From Pseudomonas yamanorum (lineage in GTDB: Bacteria; Pseudomonadota; Gammaproteobacteria; Pseudomonadales; Pseudomonadaceae): a DNA stretch of 64,000 nt. Positions 55,673 through 63,748 of the stretch are shown piece after piece. Position 1 is the stretch's first letter. Each line of letters opens with the position of its first letter. The stretch covers positions 4,774,001 to 4,838,000 of the forward strand of contig NZ_LT629793.1 of NCBI RefSeq assembly GCF_900105735.1. The letters are read 5' to 3'. The notes under the pieces were generated by a model. It worked only from the letters and a program-made list of their open reading frames with translations, was not told the DNA's origin and searched no databases. Both the position numbers and the translations under genes were made by a program.

Positions 55673-56770
55673 GTGGATTATCCAAAGAGTGTGCCCAGCG
55701 TTGGGCTGGTGAATGGCAAGTTTGTGGATGAGAACCCGGTGACTGGGACGCCGGGGAGTTTGATTCCGGCGGCTTGGGGAAATGGGGTTACGCAGGAGAT
55801 TTTGAATGTGCTGGCGGCGGCAGGGATTGCGCCGGATGAGACGAAGACCGATCAGCTGGCGCAGGCGTTGAGCGTTTTGAGTGATTGGTTGAGGTTGAGG
55901 AATAAACCGACGACGTTGGCGGGGTATGGGATTACCGATGCACTGCTGGTTGGACGTACAACAGACCAACGGCCTAGCTTGTCCGCCAGTGATTTGACTG
56001 ATACCGGTAATGGTCTTGGTGGTGCGCTGGAAATTCGTGAGGCTCAACAGGTAGAAAGCAAAAAGCTGACGTTCGAGTACGCCCCGAAAATCATGTTTCA
56101 TTGGAAGGACCGCTGGGCGAAAGCGTTGGCGATGGATGCTAACGGAGAGATGGTATGGGGGGGGCAGAAAGTTTGGACTGCTTCCAATTTGGATCTGACA
56201 AACAAGGCGGATAAGGCAACCACGCTGGCGGGATATGGGATTACCGATGGCCTTGTAGTGGGCCGCACCAGCCGTCAGCGGGTTAGTTTATCTGCAGAAA
56301 CACCGGGGGATTGGAGTAATGGGCTGGGTGGCGCCATTGAAATTCGAGAAGCCCAAGAAGTTACTAATACCCAAAGCGGATTTGAATATGCACCCAGAGT
56401 GCTCTTTCACTGGGGGGGGATAATTGCCAGGTCTTTGGCGATGAACTCTGCAGGCGAACTCATGTGGGGATCACAGACAGCTTGGACTTCCGGGAATTTT
56501 GACCCCGCGCGTAAAGCGAACGTGGCTACTACGCTGGCGGGTTACGGGATTACCGATGCGCTCTCAGCTTCCAGCTTTCTCAAACCTGTAGCTGGGCAAT
56601 GGATCTTGATAGGGGGGAGCGGTGTGCTTCCAGCAGGCGGAACGTGGGCCTTTTTCTGTGCCAATTACAACGGTAACGGGGCTGCGCTTGGTGGCAACGC
56701 CGGAGTGGCAGCTGGTGGCACTGCGGTAGGTAATGGAAACTGTGTCGGTTTTGCATGGAGGATTCAGTAA
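55673..56770 (+). CDS. Tail fibre, module 2, with 103-residue tandem repeats
   Basis: A 365-residue fibre with a GTG start (GAGGG upstream). The N terminus MDYPKSVPSVGLVNGKFVDENP...GTPGSLIPAAWGNGVTQEILNVL is the usual phage-fibre attachment segment. Two 103-residue units starting TTLAGYGITD at 55910 and 56219 are followed by a third start at 56528. The C terminus is a Gly-rich tip ending CVGFAWRIQ, the compact tip domain that binds receptors. G+C is visibly below that of the structural genes, as expected for an exchanged host-range gene. Confidence 0.85.
   Translation: MDYPKSVPSVGLVNGKFVDENPVTGTPGSLIPAAWGNGVTQEILNVLAAAGIAPDETKTDQLAQALSVLSDWLRLRNKPTTLAGYGITDALLVGRTTDQRPSLSASDLTDTGNGLGGALEIREAQQVESKKLTFEYAPKIMFHWKDRWAKALAMDANGEMVWGGQKVWTASNLDLTNKADKATTLAGYGITDGLVVGRTSRQRVSLSAETPGDWSNGLGGAIEIREAQEVTNTQSGFEYAPRVLFHWGGIIARSLAMNSAGELMWGSQTAWTSGNFDPARKANVATTLAGYGITDALSASSFLKPVAGQWILIGGSGVLPAGGTWAFFCANYNGNGAALGGNAGVAAGGTAVGNGNCVGFAWRIQ
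55910..56527 (+). repeat. Two 309-bp in-frame repeats in the fibre gene
   Basis: TTLAGYGITD occurs at 55910, 56219 and 56528, exactly 309 bp apart. The first two units share GLGGA(L/I)EIREAQ, FEYAP and E(M/L)(V/M)WG segments. Confidence 0.9.
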
Positions 56771-57207
56771 TGGATAACGAACAACGTCCTGAGCAGTACA
56801 ACATAGAGGACATTTATCTTAAAAAGGACGGTAGCTACTTAGTCACCTTGGATGGCTATCCCTACCATGTGACTGAAGCAGAAACTCCGGACGTTTATCG
56901 TGCAGTGCGTTTACTGATTGATTCGGGTGAGCAGTGCCAGGAGTACATCGATCCCGTCATTTCCGATGCTGAAGCCCAGGCAAATGAGCGCATGTGGCGT
57001 GATTCAGAAATACAGCGCATCAGTTGGGTAAGTGATCGTCATCGTGATCAGTTGGACATGGGATTGAAAACGACGCTTTCCACTGAGCAGTTCAAAGAGT
57101 TGCTCAAATACACTCAAGCATTGCGTGACTGGCCCCAGGCTGAGAGCTTCCCCTTGATTGCCAAACGGCCCGTTGTATTGCCTTGGTTGGATGCTGTTAC
57201 TCAGTAA
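56770..57207 (+). CDS. Tail fibre assembly chaperone, module 2
   Basis: A 145-residue phage tail chaperone. The C-terminal RDQLDMGLKTTLSTEQFKELLKYTQALRDWPQ motif is typical. Its ATG overlaps the fibre stop as TAATG, so it is made with the fibre; fibre-chaperone pairs move together between phages. AT-richer than the structural genes. Confidence 0.85.
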   Translation: MDNEQRPEQYNIEDIYLKKDGSYLVTLDGYPYHVTEAETPDVYRAVRLLIDSGEQCQEYIDPVISDAEAQANERMWRDSEIQRISWVSDRHRDQLDMGLKTTLSTEQFKELLKYTQALRDWPQAESFPLIAKRPVVLPWLDAVTQ

Positions 57208-57235
57208 ACGTGTCGGTGTGAGAGAGTAGAAATCA

Positions 57236-57793
57236 ATGGAGATAACCCTTCCCCAACTTATCCAAGTAATGCCTGGAGCCCGCCTTAGAGCGGGCCTTTT
57301 TTTAGCTTCTTTAAATGCGGCTACCGCAGCTCACCAAATCACCACCCCCAAACGCATCGCCGCCTTCCTCGCCCAAATCGGCCACGAATCCGGCGAACTG
57401 CGCTACGTACGTGAACTGGGCAGTGATCAATACCTGAGCAAATACGACACCGGCACCCTGGCCGCCCGCCTCGGCAACACCCCCGAAGCCGATGGCGATG
57501 GCCAGAAATACCGTGGCCGTGGCCTGATCCAGATCACCGGCCGGCGCAACTACCTGGCATGCAGCCAGGCGTTGTTCGGCGATGAGCGTTTGTTGCAGCA
57601 ACCGGAGTTGCTGGAGCAACCGCAATGGGCCTGCGAATCCGCCGCGTGGTTCTGGCAGAGCAATGGCTTGAACGAACTGGCTGACAAGGACCAGTTCACC
57701 ACCATCACCCGGCGTATCAATGGCGGCCTCAATGGCTTGGAAAACCGTATGCAGTTGTGGGCTCGGGCGAAGGCGGTTCTATGGGCTTCCTGA
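57236..57793 (+). CDS. GH19 endolysin
   Basis: A 185-residue GH19 lysozyme/chitinase-type muralytic enzyme. MEITLPQLIQVMPGARLRAGLFLASLNAATAAHQITTPKR is the usual start. The catalytic Glu lies in IGHESGELRYVRE, and the GRGLIQITGRRNYLA and WACESAAWFWQSNGLN segments are hallmarks. No signal peptide, so it depends on the holin. A perfect terminator hairpin lies inside codons 15-23. It is the only lytic enzyme in the locus, shared by both modules. Confidence 0.92.
   Translation: MEITLPQLIQVMPGARLRAGLFLASLNAATAAHQITTPKRIAAFLAQIGHESGELRYVRELGSDQYLSKYDTGTLAARLGNTPEADGDGQKYRGRGLIQITGRRNYLACSQALFGDERLLQQPELLEQPQWACESAAWFWQSNGLNELADKDQFTTITRRINGGLNGLENRMQLWARAKAVLWAS
57278..57303 (+). terminator. Intrinsic terminator inside the start of the endolysin gene
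   Basis: GCCCGC pairs with GCGGGC around CTTAGA and is followed by CTTTTTTTAG. It encodes part of PGARLRAGLFLAS and begins 42 bases after the start codon. Confidence 0.75.
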
Positions 57794-58293
57794 CGTCATA
57801 TCGCCTGCTTGGCTTTTTCCTGTTGGCGGCGGTCTCGGCGGGTATTGCCTGGCAGGTACAGGCTTGGCGGTATGGCATCCAACTTGAGCGCCTGGAGGTG
57901 CTGCACGCCGAAGCGCTGAGCCAACAAAGCCTGTCGGCTCAGCGTCAACAACGGTTGGAACAGGACAAACGGCTGGCACTGGAGCAACAACTCAGCGCCA
58001 GCGACCAACAACACACCCGGGAGCTTTCCGATGCACAGCGTGATCAGGCTCACCTGCGGGATCGTCTGGCCACTGCTGATGTGCGGTTGTCAGTCCTTCT
58101 CGACGCCAGCGACTCAGCCAGCGGCTGCCCAATGCCAGCCACCGCCACCCCCGGCAGCGTGGTTCATGGCGCCCCGCGAGCCCGACTTGACCCGGCGCAT
58201 GCTCAACGAATTATCGGCATCACCGACGACGGCGATAACGCCATGATCGCCTTGCGCGCCTGCCAGGCGTATGTCCGGGCCGTCGCGCGTTAG
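57781..58293 (+). CDS. Rz-like inner-membrane spanin
   Basis: A 170-residue i-spanin. One N-terminal membrane helix (LLGFFLLAAVSAGIAW) is followed by a coiled coil (LERLEVLHAEALSQQSLSAQRQQRLEQDKRLALEQQL) and a periplasmic tail. It fuses inner and outer membranes with the nested Rz1 at the last step of lysis. It overlaps the endolysin gene by 13 bases. Confidence 0.85.
   Translation: MGFLTSYRLLGFFLLAAVSAGIAWQVQAWRYGIQLERLEVLHAEALSQQSLSAQRQQRLEQDKRLALEQQLSASDQQHTRELSDAQRDQAHLRDRLATADVRLSVLLDASDSASGCPMPATATPGSVVHGAPRARLDPAHAQRIIGITDDGDNAMIALRACQAYVRAVAR
58031..58246 (+). CDS. Rz1-like outer-membrane lipoprotein, nested in Rz
   Basis: A 71-residue lipoprotein in the +1 frame entirely inside the Rz gene. 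Signal MHSVIRLTCGIVWPLLMCGC ends with a lipobox whose acylated Cys is followed by a Pro-rich tail (CQPPPPPAAW). Nested, Pro-rich lipoproteins of this kind are the classic Rz1 arrangement. Confidence 0.78.
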   Translation: MHSVIRLTCGIVWPLLMCGCQSFSTPATQPAAAQCQPPPPPAAWFMAPREPDLTRRMLNELSASPTTAITP

Positions 58294-58364
58294 TCTCTTG
58301 TAACTTGCATGGCCCATGGGCTCCTGTAGGGTAGGCAAACGCCCGTCCACTCCAGGAGATGACC

Positions 58365-58865
58365 GTGAAGGAAATTACTCAACTCGCCGCTGAACTTGGT
58401 CGACGCTTGCAGGTTCTCAATGCCCACGTCACAACGGCCGAGTCGTGCACCGGCGGCGGTATCGCCGAGGCGATCACGCGGATTCCCGGGAGTTCGGCCT
58501 GGTTCGAGGCGGGCTACGTCACTTATTCCAATCGCCAGAAGACCCGACAGCTGAATGTGTCGGAAGTGCTGTTCCCCAAAGTCGGCGCTGTCAGTCGCGA
58601 AGTGGTGGAGGCGATGGTGCGAGGTGCCCAGGAGAAAAGCCTGGCGCGTTTTGCCGTAGCGGTCAGCGGTGTGGCCGGCCCCGATGGCGGTTCGCCGGAC
58701 AAACCGGTGGGCACCGTATGGCTGGCCTGGGGCGTGGGCGATGAGGTCACCACCGAGCTTGAACACTTCCCTGGGAACCGTGACGAGGTCCGCCGACAAA
58801 CGGTAAAGGCCGCGCTAGAGGGCTTGTTGCGACGAGCTGCAGCAGAAATAGAAAAACAGGGGTAG
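58365..58865 (+). CDS. cinA: CinA-type nicotinamide-nucleotide amidase
   Basis: A 166-residue protein corresponding to the C-terminal (PncC) domain of CinA, which deamidates [37 protein letters not shown] and [24 protein letters not shown] are diagnostic. GTG at 58365 was chosen because GGAG lies 6 bases upstream; the ATG two codons earlier would abut that Shine-Dalgarno. It marks the right boundary of the tailocin locus and precedes recA. Confidence 0.93.
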   Translation: MKEITQLAAELGRRLQVLNAHVTTAESCTGGGIAEAITRIPGSSAWFEAGYVTYSNRQKTRQLNVSEVLFPKVGAVSREVVEAMVRGAQEKSLARFAVAVSGVAGPDGGSPDKPVGTVWLAWGVGDEVTTELEHFPGNRDEVRRQTVKAALEGLLRRAAAEIEKQG

Positions 58866-58892
58866 GCGATCACGGATCTTTGTGGAACAATA

Positions 58893-58908
58893 CTGTCTAC
58901 TTATACAG
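58893..58908 (+). promoter_or_regulatory. LexA (SOS) box of recA
   Basis: CTGTCTACTTATACAG fits CTGT-N8-ACAG exactly and lies 40 bp before the recA start codon. Confidence 0.92.
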
Positions 58909-58948
58909 GTGTTGGCCGCCAGGCCTTATTGATTACGTGAGGACTTTA

Positions 58949-60007
58949 ATGGACGACAACAAGAAGAAAGCCTTGGCTGCGGCCCTGGGTCAGATCGAAC
59001 GTCAATTCGGCAAGGGTGCCGTAATGCGTATGGGCGATCACGACCGTCAGGCGATCCCGGCTATCTCTACTGGCTCTCTGGGTCTGGATATCGCGCTCGG
59101 CATTGGCGGCCTGCCAAAAGGCCGTATCGTTGAAATCTACGGTCCTGAATCTTCCGGTAAAACCACCCTGACCCTGTCGGTGATTGCCCAGGCACAAAAG
59201 ATGGGCGCCACTTGTGCGTTCGTCGATGCCGAGCACGCCCTGGATCCAGAATACGCCGGCAAACTGGGCGTCAACGTTGACGACCTGCTGGTTTCGCAAC
59301 CGGACACCGGTGAGCAAGCGCTGGAAATCACCGACATGCTGGTGCGCTCCAACGCCATCGACGTGATCGTGGTCGACTCCGTGGCAGCCCTGGTACCGAA
59401 GGCTGAGATCGAAGGCGAAATGGGCGACATGCACGTGGGCCTGCAAGCCCGCCTGATGTCCCAGGCCCTGCGTAAAATCACCGGTAACATCAAGAACGCC
59501 AACTGCCTGGTGATCTTCATCAACCAGATCCGGATGAAGATCGGCGTGATGTTCGGCAGCCCGGAAACCACCACCGGTGGTAACGCGCTGAAGTTCTACG
59601 CTTCGGTCCGTCTGGACATCCGCCGTACTGGCGCGGTGAAGGAAGGTGACGAGGTTGTCGGTAGCGAAACCCGCGTTAAAGTCGTGAAGAACAAGGTGGC
59701 CCCGCCGTTCCGTCAGGCCGAGTTCCAGATTCTCTACGGTAAGGGTATCTACCTGAACGGCGAGATGATCGACCTGGGCGTGCTGCACGGTTTCGTCGAG
59801 AAGTCCGGTGCCTGGTATGCCTACAACGGCAGCAAGATCGGCCAGGGCAAGGCCAACTCGGCCAAGTTCCTTGCGGATAACCCGGATGTTGCCGCTACGC
59901 TCGAGAAGCAGATCCGCGACAAGCTGTTGACCCCGGCACCTGACGTCAAGGCGGCCGCCAACCGCGAGCCGGTTGAAGAAGTAGAAGAAGTCGACACTGA
60001 CATCTGA
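58949..60007 (+). CDS. recA: Recombinase RecA
   Basis: A 352-residue recombinase and co-protease. Walker [10 protein letters not shown], the [20 protein letters not shown] segment, loop 2 region [25 protein letters not shown] and the acidic C terminus [10 protein letters not shown] are all normal. Its filament stimulates self-cleavage of LexA and, by inference, of the S24 repressor encoded at 34038-34772. Confidence 0.98.
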   Translation: MDDNKKKALAAALGQIERQFGKGAVMRMGDHDRQAIPAISTGSLGLDIALGIGGLPKGRIVEIYGPESSGKTTLTLSVIAQAQKMGATCAFVDAEHALDPEYAGKLGVNVDDLLVSQPDTGEQALEITDMLVRSNAIDVIVVDSVAALVPKAEIEGEMGDMHVGLQARLMSQALRKITGNIKNANCLVIFINQIRMKIGVMFGSPETTTGGNALKFYASVRLDIRRTGAVKEGDEVVGSETRVKVVKNKVAPPFRQAEFQILYGKGIYLNGEMIDLGVLHGFVEKSGAWYAYNGSKIGQGKANSAKFLADNPDVAATLEKQIRDKLLTPAPDVKAAANREPVEEVEEVDTDI

Positions 60008-60015
60008 AGCAAACG

Positions 60016-60483
60016 ATGAGCGTTGTCCTCGATACACCCGTCGCCGTAAGGCGCACTGCAATGGACCTGCTCGCACGACGCGAGCATGGTCGAGTCGAGC
60101 TGACGCGTAAACTGCGTCAGCGCGGCGCAGATCCTGAGATGATCGACGCAGCCCTTGACCGCTTGACGGAAGAAGGGCTGCTGTCGGAATCCCGTTACCT
60201 CGAAAGTTTTGTCTCTTACCGAGCCCGATCCGGCTATGGCCCTGCGCGAATTCGTGAAGAGCTAAGCCAGCGTGGCCTGCAACGTGCTGATATCGAGCTC
60301 GCCTTACGTGAGTGCGGTATCAACTGGCAGGCACAATTGGAAGATACCTGGCGTCGCAAGTTTGCCGGTCATCTGCCTATTGATGCGCGGGAACGGGCGA
60401 AGCAAGGTCGCTTTTTGAGCTATCGCGGGTTTTCGATGGAGATGATCAGCCGCTTGTTGAGCGGTCGGGATATGGATGACTGA
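60016..60483 (+). CDS. recX: RecA regulator RecX
   Basis: A 155-residue RecX that limits RecA filaments. Helical repeats are visible: [36 protein letters not shown] and [24 protein letters not shown]. It lies 8 bp after the recA stop and is almost certainly read with it. Confidence 0.95.
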   Translation: MSVVLDTPVAVRRTAMDLLARREHGRVELTRKLRQRGADPEMIDAALDRLTEEGLLSESRYLESFVSYRARSGYGPARIREELSQRGLQRADIELALRECGINWQAQLEDTWRRKFAGHLPIDARERAKQGRFLSYRGFSMEMISRLLSGRDMDD

Positions 60484-60527
60484 AGGCTGCGTCTGGTAAA
60501 TGGTTGCTCTGATTATTGCGGGGCTTG

Positions 60528-60569
60528 GTGGCGAGGGAGCTTGCTCCCGCTGGGCTGCGCAGCGGCCCC
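60528..60569. repeat. REP-like palindromic element
   Basis: GTGGCGAGGGAGCTTGCTCCC followed by GCTGGGCTGCGCAGCGG. GGGAGC/GCTCCC and GCTG/CAGC arms are typical of the intergenic REP elements of P. fluorescens. It lies 44 bp after recX. Confidence 0.8.
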
Positions 60570-60598
60570 AACCTGCGCATCGTTCTACCTGACACAAC

Positions 60599-60633
60599 CC
60601 AAAAGGCCCGCTATGAAAATAGCGGGCTTTTTG
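60599..60633. terminator. Bidirectional terminator after recX and before the LOG-family gene end
   Basis: AAAAGGCCCGCTAT pairs with ATAGCGGGCTTTTT around GAAA between convergent genes. Confidence 0.88.
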
Positions 60634-60648
60634 CGTTTCAGGGGCAAA

Positions 60649-61758
60649 TCACGCCGTCTCCGTCACCCGCTGCTGCGTTTTTCCCTGAGCCTGAGCCCAG
60701 TTTTCCGGCAAGTTGATGTAGTCCACCAACTCCCGCAACCGTCCCTGGTCACGCCCGTTGAAGTTGAATACCAGGCGTGTCAGATGGCTGAAGCTTGGTT
60801 CGTCATGCTCCTCGCCGGTGTACGCAATTTGTTGGAAGTCGCCACTGAGGCGAAGACTGGCAAATGCCTCCTGCAGGTGGGCCAGTGCACGGTCACTCAA
60901 TGGATGATTCATGCGAATCACAAATTGGCGCTTCAGCCAGCGGGTGGAGTGGAAGTTGGCGTAGAACTGATTGATCTCTTCCACCGCCTCCTCAGCGCTG
61001 TACACCAGGCGCACCAGCTTGAGGTCAGTGGGCAAGATGTAGCGATTGGCTTCAAGCTGGCTGCGGATAAAGTCCAGGGCGCCTTGCCAGAAGCTGCCGC
61101 CCGGTGCATCCAGCAGTACCACTGGGACCAGCGGGCTTTTGCCGGTCTGGATCAGGGTCAGCACTTCCAACGCTTCATCCAGCGTGCCGAAACCGCCTGG
61201 GCACAGGATCAAGGCGTCGGCCTCCTTGACGAAGAACAGCTTGCGGGTAAAGAAGAAGTGGAAGGACAGCAGGTTCTCGGTGCCATCGATGGTCGGGTTG
61301 GCATGCTGTTCAAACGGCAGGGTGATGTTGAACCCCAGGCTGTGTTGCAACCCCGCCCCTTCGTGGGCCGCCGCCATGATGCCGCCGCCACCGCCGGTAA
61401 TCACCATAAGGTCCGAGCGGGCCAGGACCGCGCCCACTTCCCGGGCCAAGGCATACAGCGGGCTTTCCACTGGCGTGCGCGCCGAACCGAACACCGTGAC
61501 TTTGCGTCGGCCTTTGAACTGTTCGAGCACCCGGAAGGCGTGGTCCAGTTCGTGGATTGCCTGCAGGGTGATCTTGGCGTTCCAGCGGCTGCGGTCGTCT
61601 TGGGCCATGCGCAACACGGTAAAGATCATGTCGCGATAAAGGGGGATGTTCGGGCTGCTGGGCGCAATCAGGTGGAGTTGTGCGTCGACCTGCTGCGTGA
61701 GGTCGGTGCCGTTTTCTTGAAATTGACGGATCAGGAGTTCATTCGGTTCGTAAGGCAT
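60649..61758 (-). CDS. LOG-family protein (TIGR00730/lysine-decarboxylase-like)
   Basis: A 369-residue protein with a Rossmann-like LOG domain. The nucleotide-binding GGGGGIMAAAHEGA and the PGGFGTLDEALEVLTLIQTG motif are visible (PGGxGTxxE). Shorter members release free cytokinin-like adenines or act as AMP nucleosidases; this long form has an extra N-terminal ~95 residues and a C-terminal ~90 residues of unknown role. Its substrate cannot be assigned. CTTCTCCTT before the start gives AAGGAGAAG as its ribosome-binding site. Confidence 0.85.
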   Translation of the reverse strand: MPYEPNELLIRQFQENGTDLTQQVDAQLHLIAPSSPNIPLYRDMIFTVLRMAQDDRSRWNAKITLQAIHELDHAFRVLEQFKGRRKVTVFGSARTPVESPLYALAREVGAVLARSDLMVITGGGGGIMAAAHEGAGLQHSLGFNITLPFEQHANPTIDGTENLLSFHFFFTRKLFFVKEADALILCPGGFGTLDEALEVLTLIQTGKSPLVPVVLLDAPGGSFWQGALDFIRSQLEANRYILPTDLKLVRLVYSAEEAVEEINQFYANFHSTRWLKRQFVIRMNHPLSDRALAHLQEAFASLRLSGDFQQIAYTGEEHDEPSFSHLTRLVFNFNGRDQGRLRELVDYINLPENWAQAQGKTQQRVTETA

Positions 61759-62094
61759 TCAACTTCTCCTTCTTCACAGAACCCTGGGTGCCGGCGAGAA
61801 ATTCGTCGGGACCACGACACTGCATGTGTCGTTGCCTCTGATTAACGAGGTGGGCGAAACCGGTTCTGTATATTCCTTATGTTTAAAAACCTTTGCACTG
61901 CACGCTCAGGAGGGCAACCCTCTTTTGCCCTGAAAATGTTACAGAACGGTGTGAAAACCCGATGCTCCAGGCTTTCAGGATGAATTGATCATGAGCCTAT
62001 AAAGTCTTGGCTGGCAATCGCTTATTGATCACTTGTGAGGGAGTTTAGACGGTGCCGCGGGCGGGCAATGGCGCAGAGTGCAGAGGGGCGTATT
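61759..62094. other. Intergenic region upstream of the LOG-family gene
   Basis: About 335 bp with no supported gene. It must contain the LOG-gene promoter. The part 61860-61990 is AT-richer than average. No riboswitch or repeat was recognised. Confidence 0.4.
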
Positions 62095-62118
62095 GCGCGC
62101 CGCTGATCAGCGGCGCGC
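62095..62118. repeat. 24-bp perfect palindrome
   Basis: A perfect inverted repeat centred on TGATCA with GCGCGC at both ends, 15 bp after the stop of the PA3611-like gene. It lacks a T-tract on either strand. Confidence 0.8.
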
Positions 62119-62133
62119 GACAGGGGGCATCGC

Positions 62134-62574
62134 TTACTTTTTCTTCTTCGCCGCCGCAGGCGCCGGGCAGTCTGCTTCCTGGAACTTCACCGACGCCACC
62201 GGGCGGTTGGTTTTGTTCTCGGTGATTTCGTAACGCATGATCGCGCCCTTGGCCATCAGCTCGCGATAACCCGTGTTCAGGCACACGCTTTGACCCAGCT
62301 GGAAGTACACCGCCTTGGGATTGGCACGCATTTGCTCGGCGCGGTCTGGCAGTACGCTGAGATGATCAATCAGTTGCAGGCCTTCAACGGTGTAGGCCAC
62401 TTCCAGGGTTTTATCGTCAATTTCCCGAGGCAAGTTCTTGTTGCTTTCCTCTGCGACGCTTTGCAGCTTCCTGTTCAGTTGAGCCTCCAGCAACGAGGCC
62501 GCTTGGGCACCCAGGGGCAACACCAACGCAAGGGCGACGGACGGAACTACAAGGCGTGGCATAAGACGCAGCAT
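62134..62574 (-). CDS. PA3611-like exported protein
   Basis: A 146-residue exported protein. The signal peptide MLRLMPRLVVPSVALALVLPLGAQA is followed by SLLEAQLNRKLQSVAEESNKNLPREIDDKTLEV, two cysteines far apart (QSVCLNTGYR and QEADCPAP) that may pair, and a Lys-rich end KKKK. It resembles the PA3611 family described as quorum-sensing-regulated and linked to virulence in P. aeruginosa. AGGAGAGTTTC precedes the ATG. Confidence 0.8.
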   Translation of the reverse strand: MLRLMPRLVVPSVALALVLPLGAQAASLLEAQLNRKLQSVAEESNKNLPREIDDKTLEVAYTVEGLQLIDHLSVLPDRAEQMRANPKAVYFQLGQSVCLNTGYRELMAKGAIMRYEITENKTNRPVASVKFQEADCPAPAAAKKKK

Positions 62575-62783
62575 GAAACTCTCCTGATTCGGTTACTGGT
62601 GCATAGACCAGCCACTGCGCTGTGCGTTCAGTGGCGCGGGATTATAGGTGACCGCCTGCCACTACGGCCAGCCTATTGCCGGGAAGTGCAGGTAGGCGAG
62701 GGCGCCTCTGGTAAACTGCGGTAACTTTTGCCTTCCCGAGTTCTATCCGTGTCGATTTCCACGTTCATGCAGCGGCGCACCCG

Positions 62784-63494
62784 ATGAGCCATGCAGTCTC
62801 CCGTTTGCGCACCCAGCGCCTGGCCCGCGCCGTTAAACCGTTTGTTGCGCGAGGCTCCCGTGCCGAGCGCTGCCCCGGCTGCCGGGTGATTCCCGAGTAT
62901 TGCCTGTGTGCCTGGCGGCCCAAGGTCCAGGCCAAATCCGGCATGTGCCTGCTGATGCATGACGTAGAGCCGATGAAGCCCAGCAACACCGGCTGGCTGA
63001 TTGCCGATGTGATCAACGACACCACTGCATTCCCCTGGTCACGGACTGAAGTCGAGCCTGAGTTGCTCGCCTTGTTGGCCGACCCGCAGTGGCAGCCTTA
63101 TATCGTCTTTCCCGGCGAATTCGTGGCGCCGGAGCGGGTGGTCAACCAGGTCAGTCTGGAAGAGGGCAAGCGCCCGCTGTTCATTCTGCTGGACGGTACC
63201 TGGAGCGAGGCGCGCAAGATGTTCCGCAAGAGCCCGTACCTGGAGCACTTGCCGGTGCTGAGCCTGGCCCCCGAGCAACTCTCGCGCTACAAACTGCGCC
63301 GCTCCAAGCGTGATGATCATTTCTGCACCGCCGAAGTGGCGGCCCTGTGCCTGGAGCTCGCTGAGGATCAGGCGGCCAGCGAAGTGCTCGACGCCTATCT
63401 GGACGTGTTCAGCACCCACTACCTGGCCGCCAAGTTTCAGTTGGCGCTGGACCCGGCCGATGTCGTCCATACTCGCCTTGCACCTTATCTGTAG
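62784..63494 (+). CDS. DTW-domain tRNA-uridine aminocarboxypropyltransferase
   Basis: A 236-residue DTW-domain protein (TapT/YfiP family) that makes acp3U in tRNA from S-adenosylmethionine. The zinc-type cysteines are in RCPGCRVIPEYCLCAW; the DTW-like motif is LLDGTWSEARKMF; LRRSKRDDHFCTAEVAALCLEL follows. The start MSHAVSRLRTQRLARAV is reasonable though other in-frame starts are possible. The residue-level target (U47 in E. coli) is inferred from the family. Confidence 0.88.
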   Translation: MSHAVSRLRTQRLARAVKPFVARGSRAERCPGCRVIPEYCLCAWRPKVQAKSGMCLLMHDVEPMKPSNTGWLIADVINDTTAFPWSRTEVEPELLALLADPQWQPYIVFPGEFVAPERVVNQVSLEEGKRPLFILLDGTWSEARKMFRKSPYLEHLPVLSLAPEQLSRYKLRRSKRDDHFCTAEVAALCLELAEDQAASEVLDAYLDVFSTHYLAAKFQLALDPADVVHTRLAPYL

Positions 63495-63748
63495 GTGTCA
63501 TGGCCAGCCGACCTTTGCATGATGGCCGCGCAAATGCGCGGCCCGCTAGAATAGCCACGGGCGTAGCGCTTGACCACCCAGGCTACGCTGGGCATGCTTG
63601 GCGCCGATTGGGGCGTTGTCACAGATTGGATACGTCGTCTTTTGACGTTGAGCGCGCCCTTTGGTGACTGCTGGCCTGGCAGCCACCTTGCGTGTTGGCG
63701 AGCACTGAACCCATCAGTGCCCCCATAAAAAACAGGATCATTTAATCA

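Noticed and set aside
34038..58293. Complete or defective temperate prophage
   Set aside because: Two full tail sets are intact but there is no sign of head, packaging, integration or replication genes, and no att-like repeats were seen at mutS or cinA. The tailocin explanation fits better than prophage decay.
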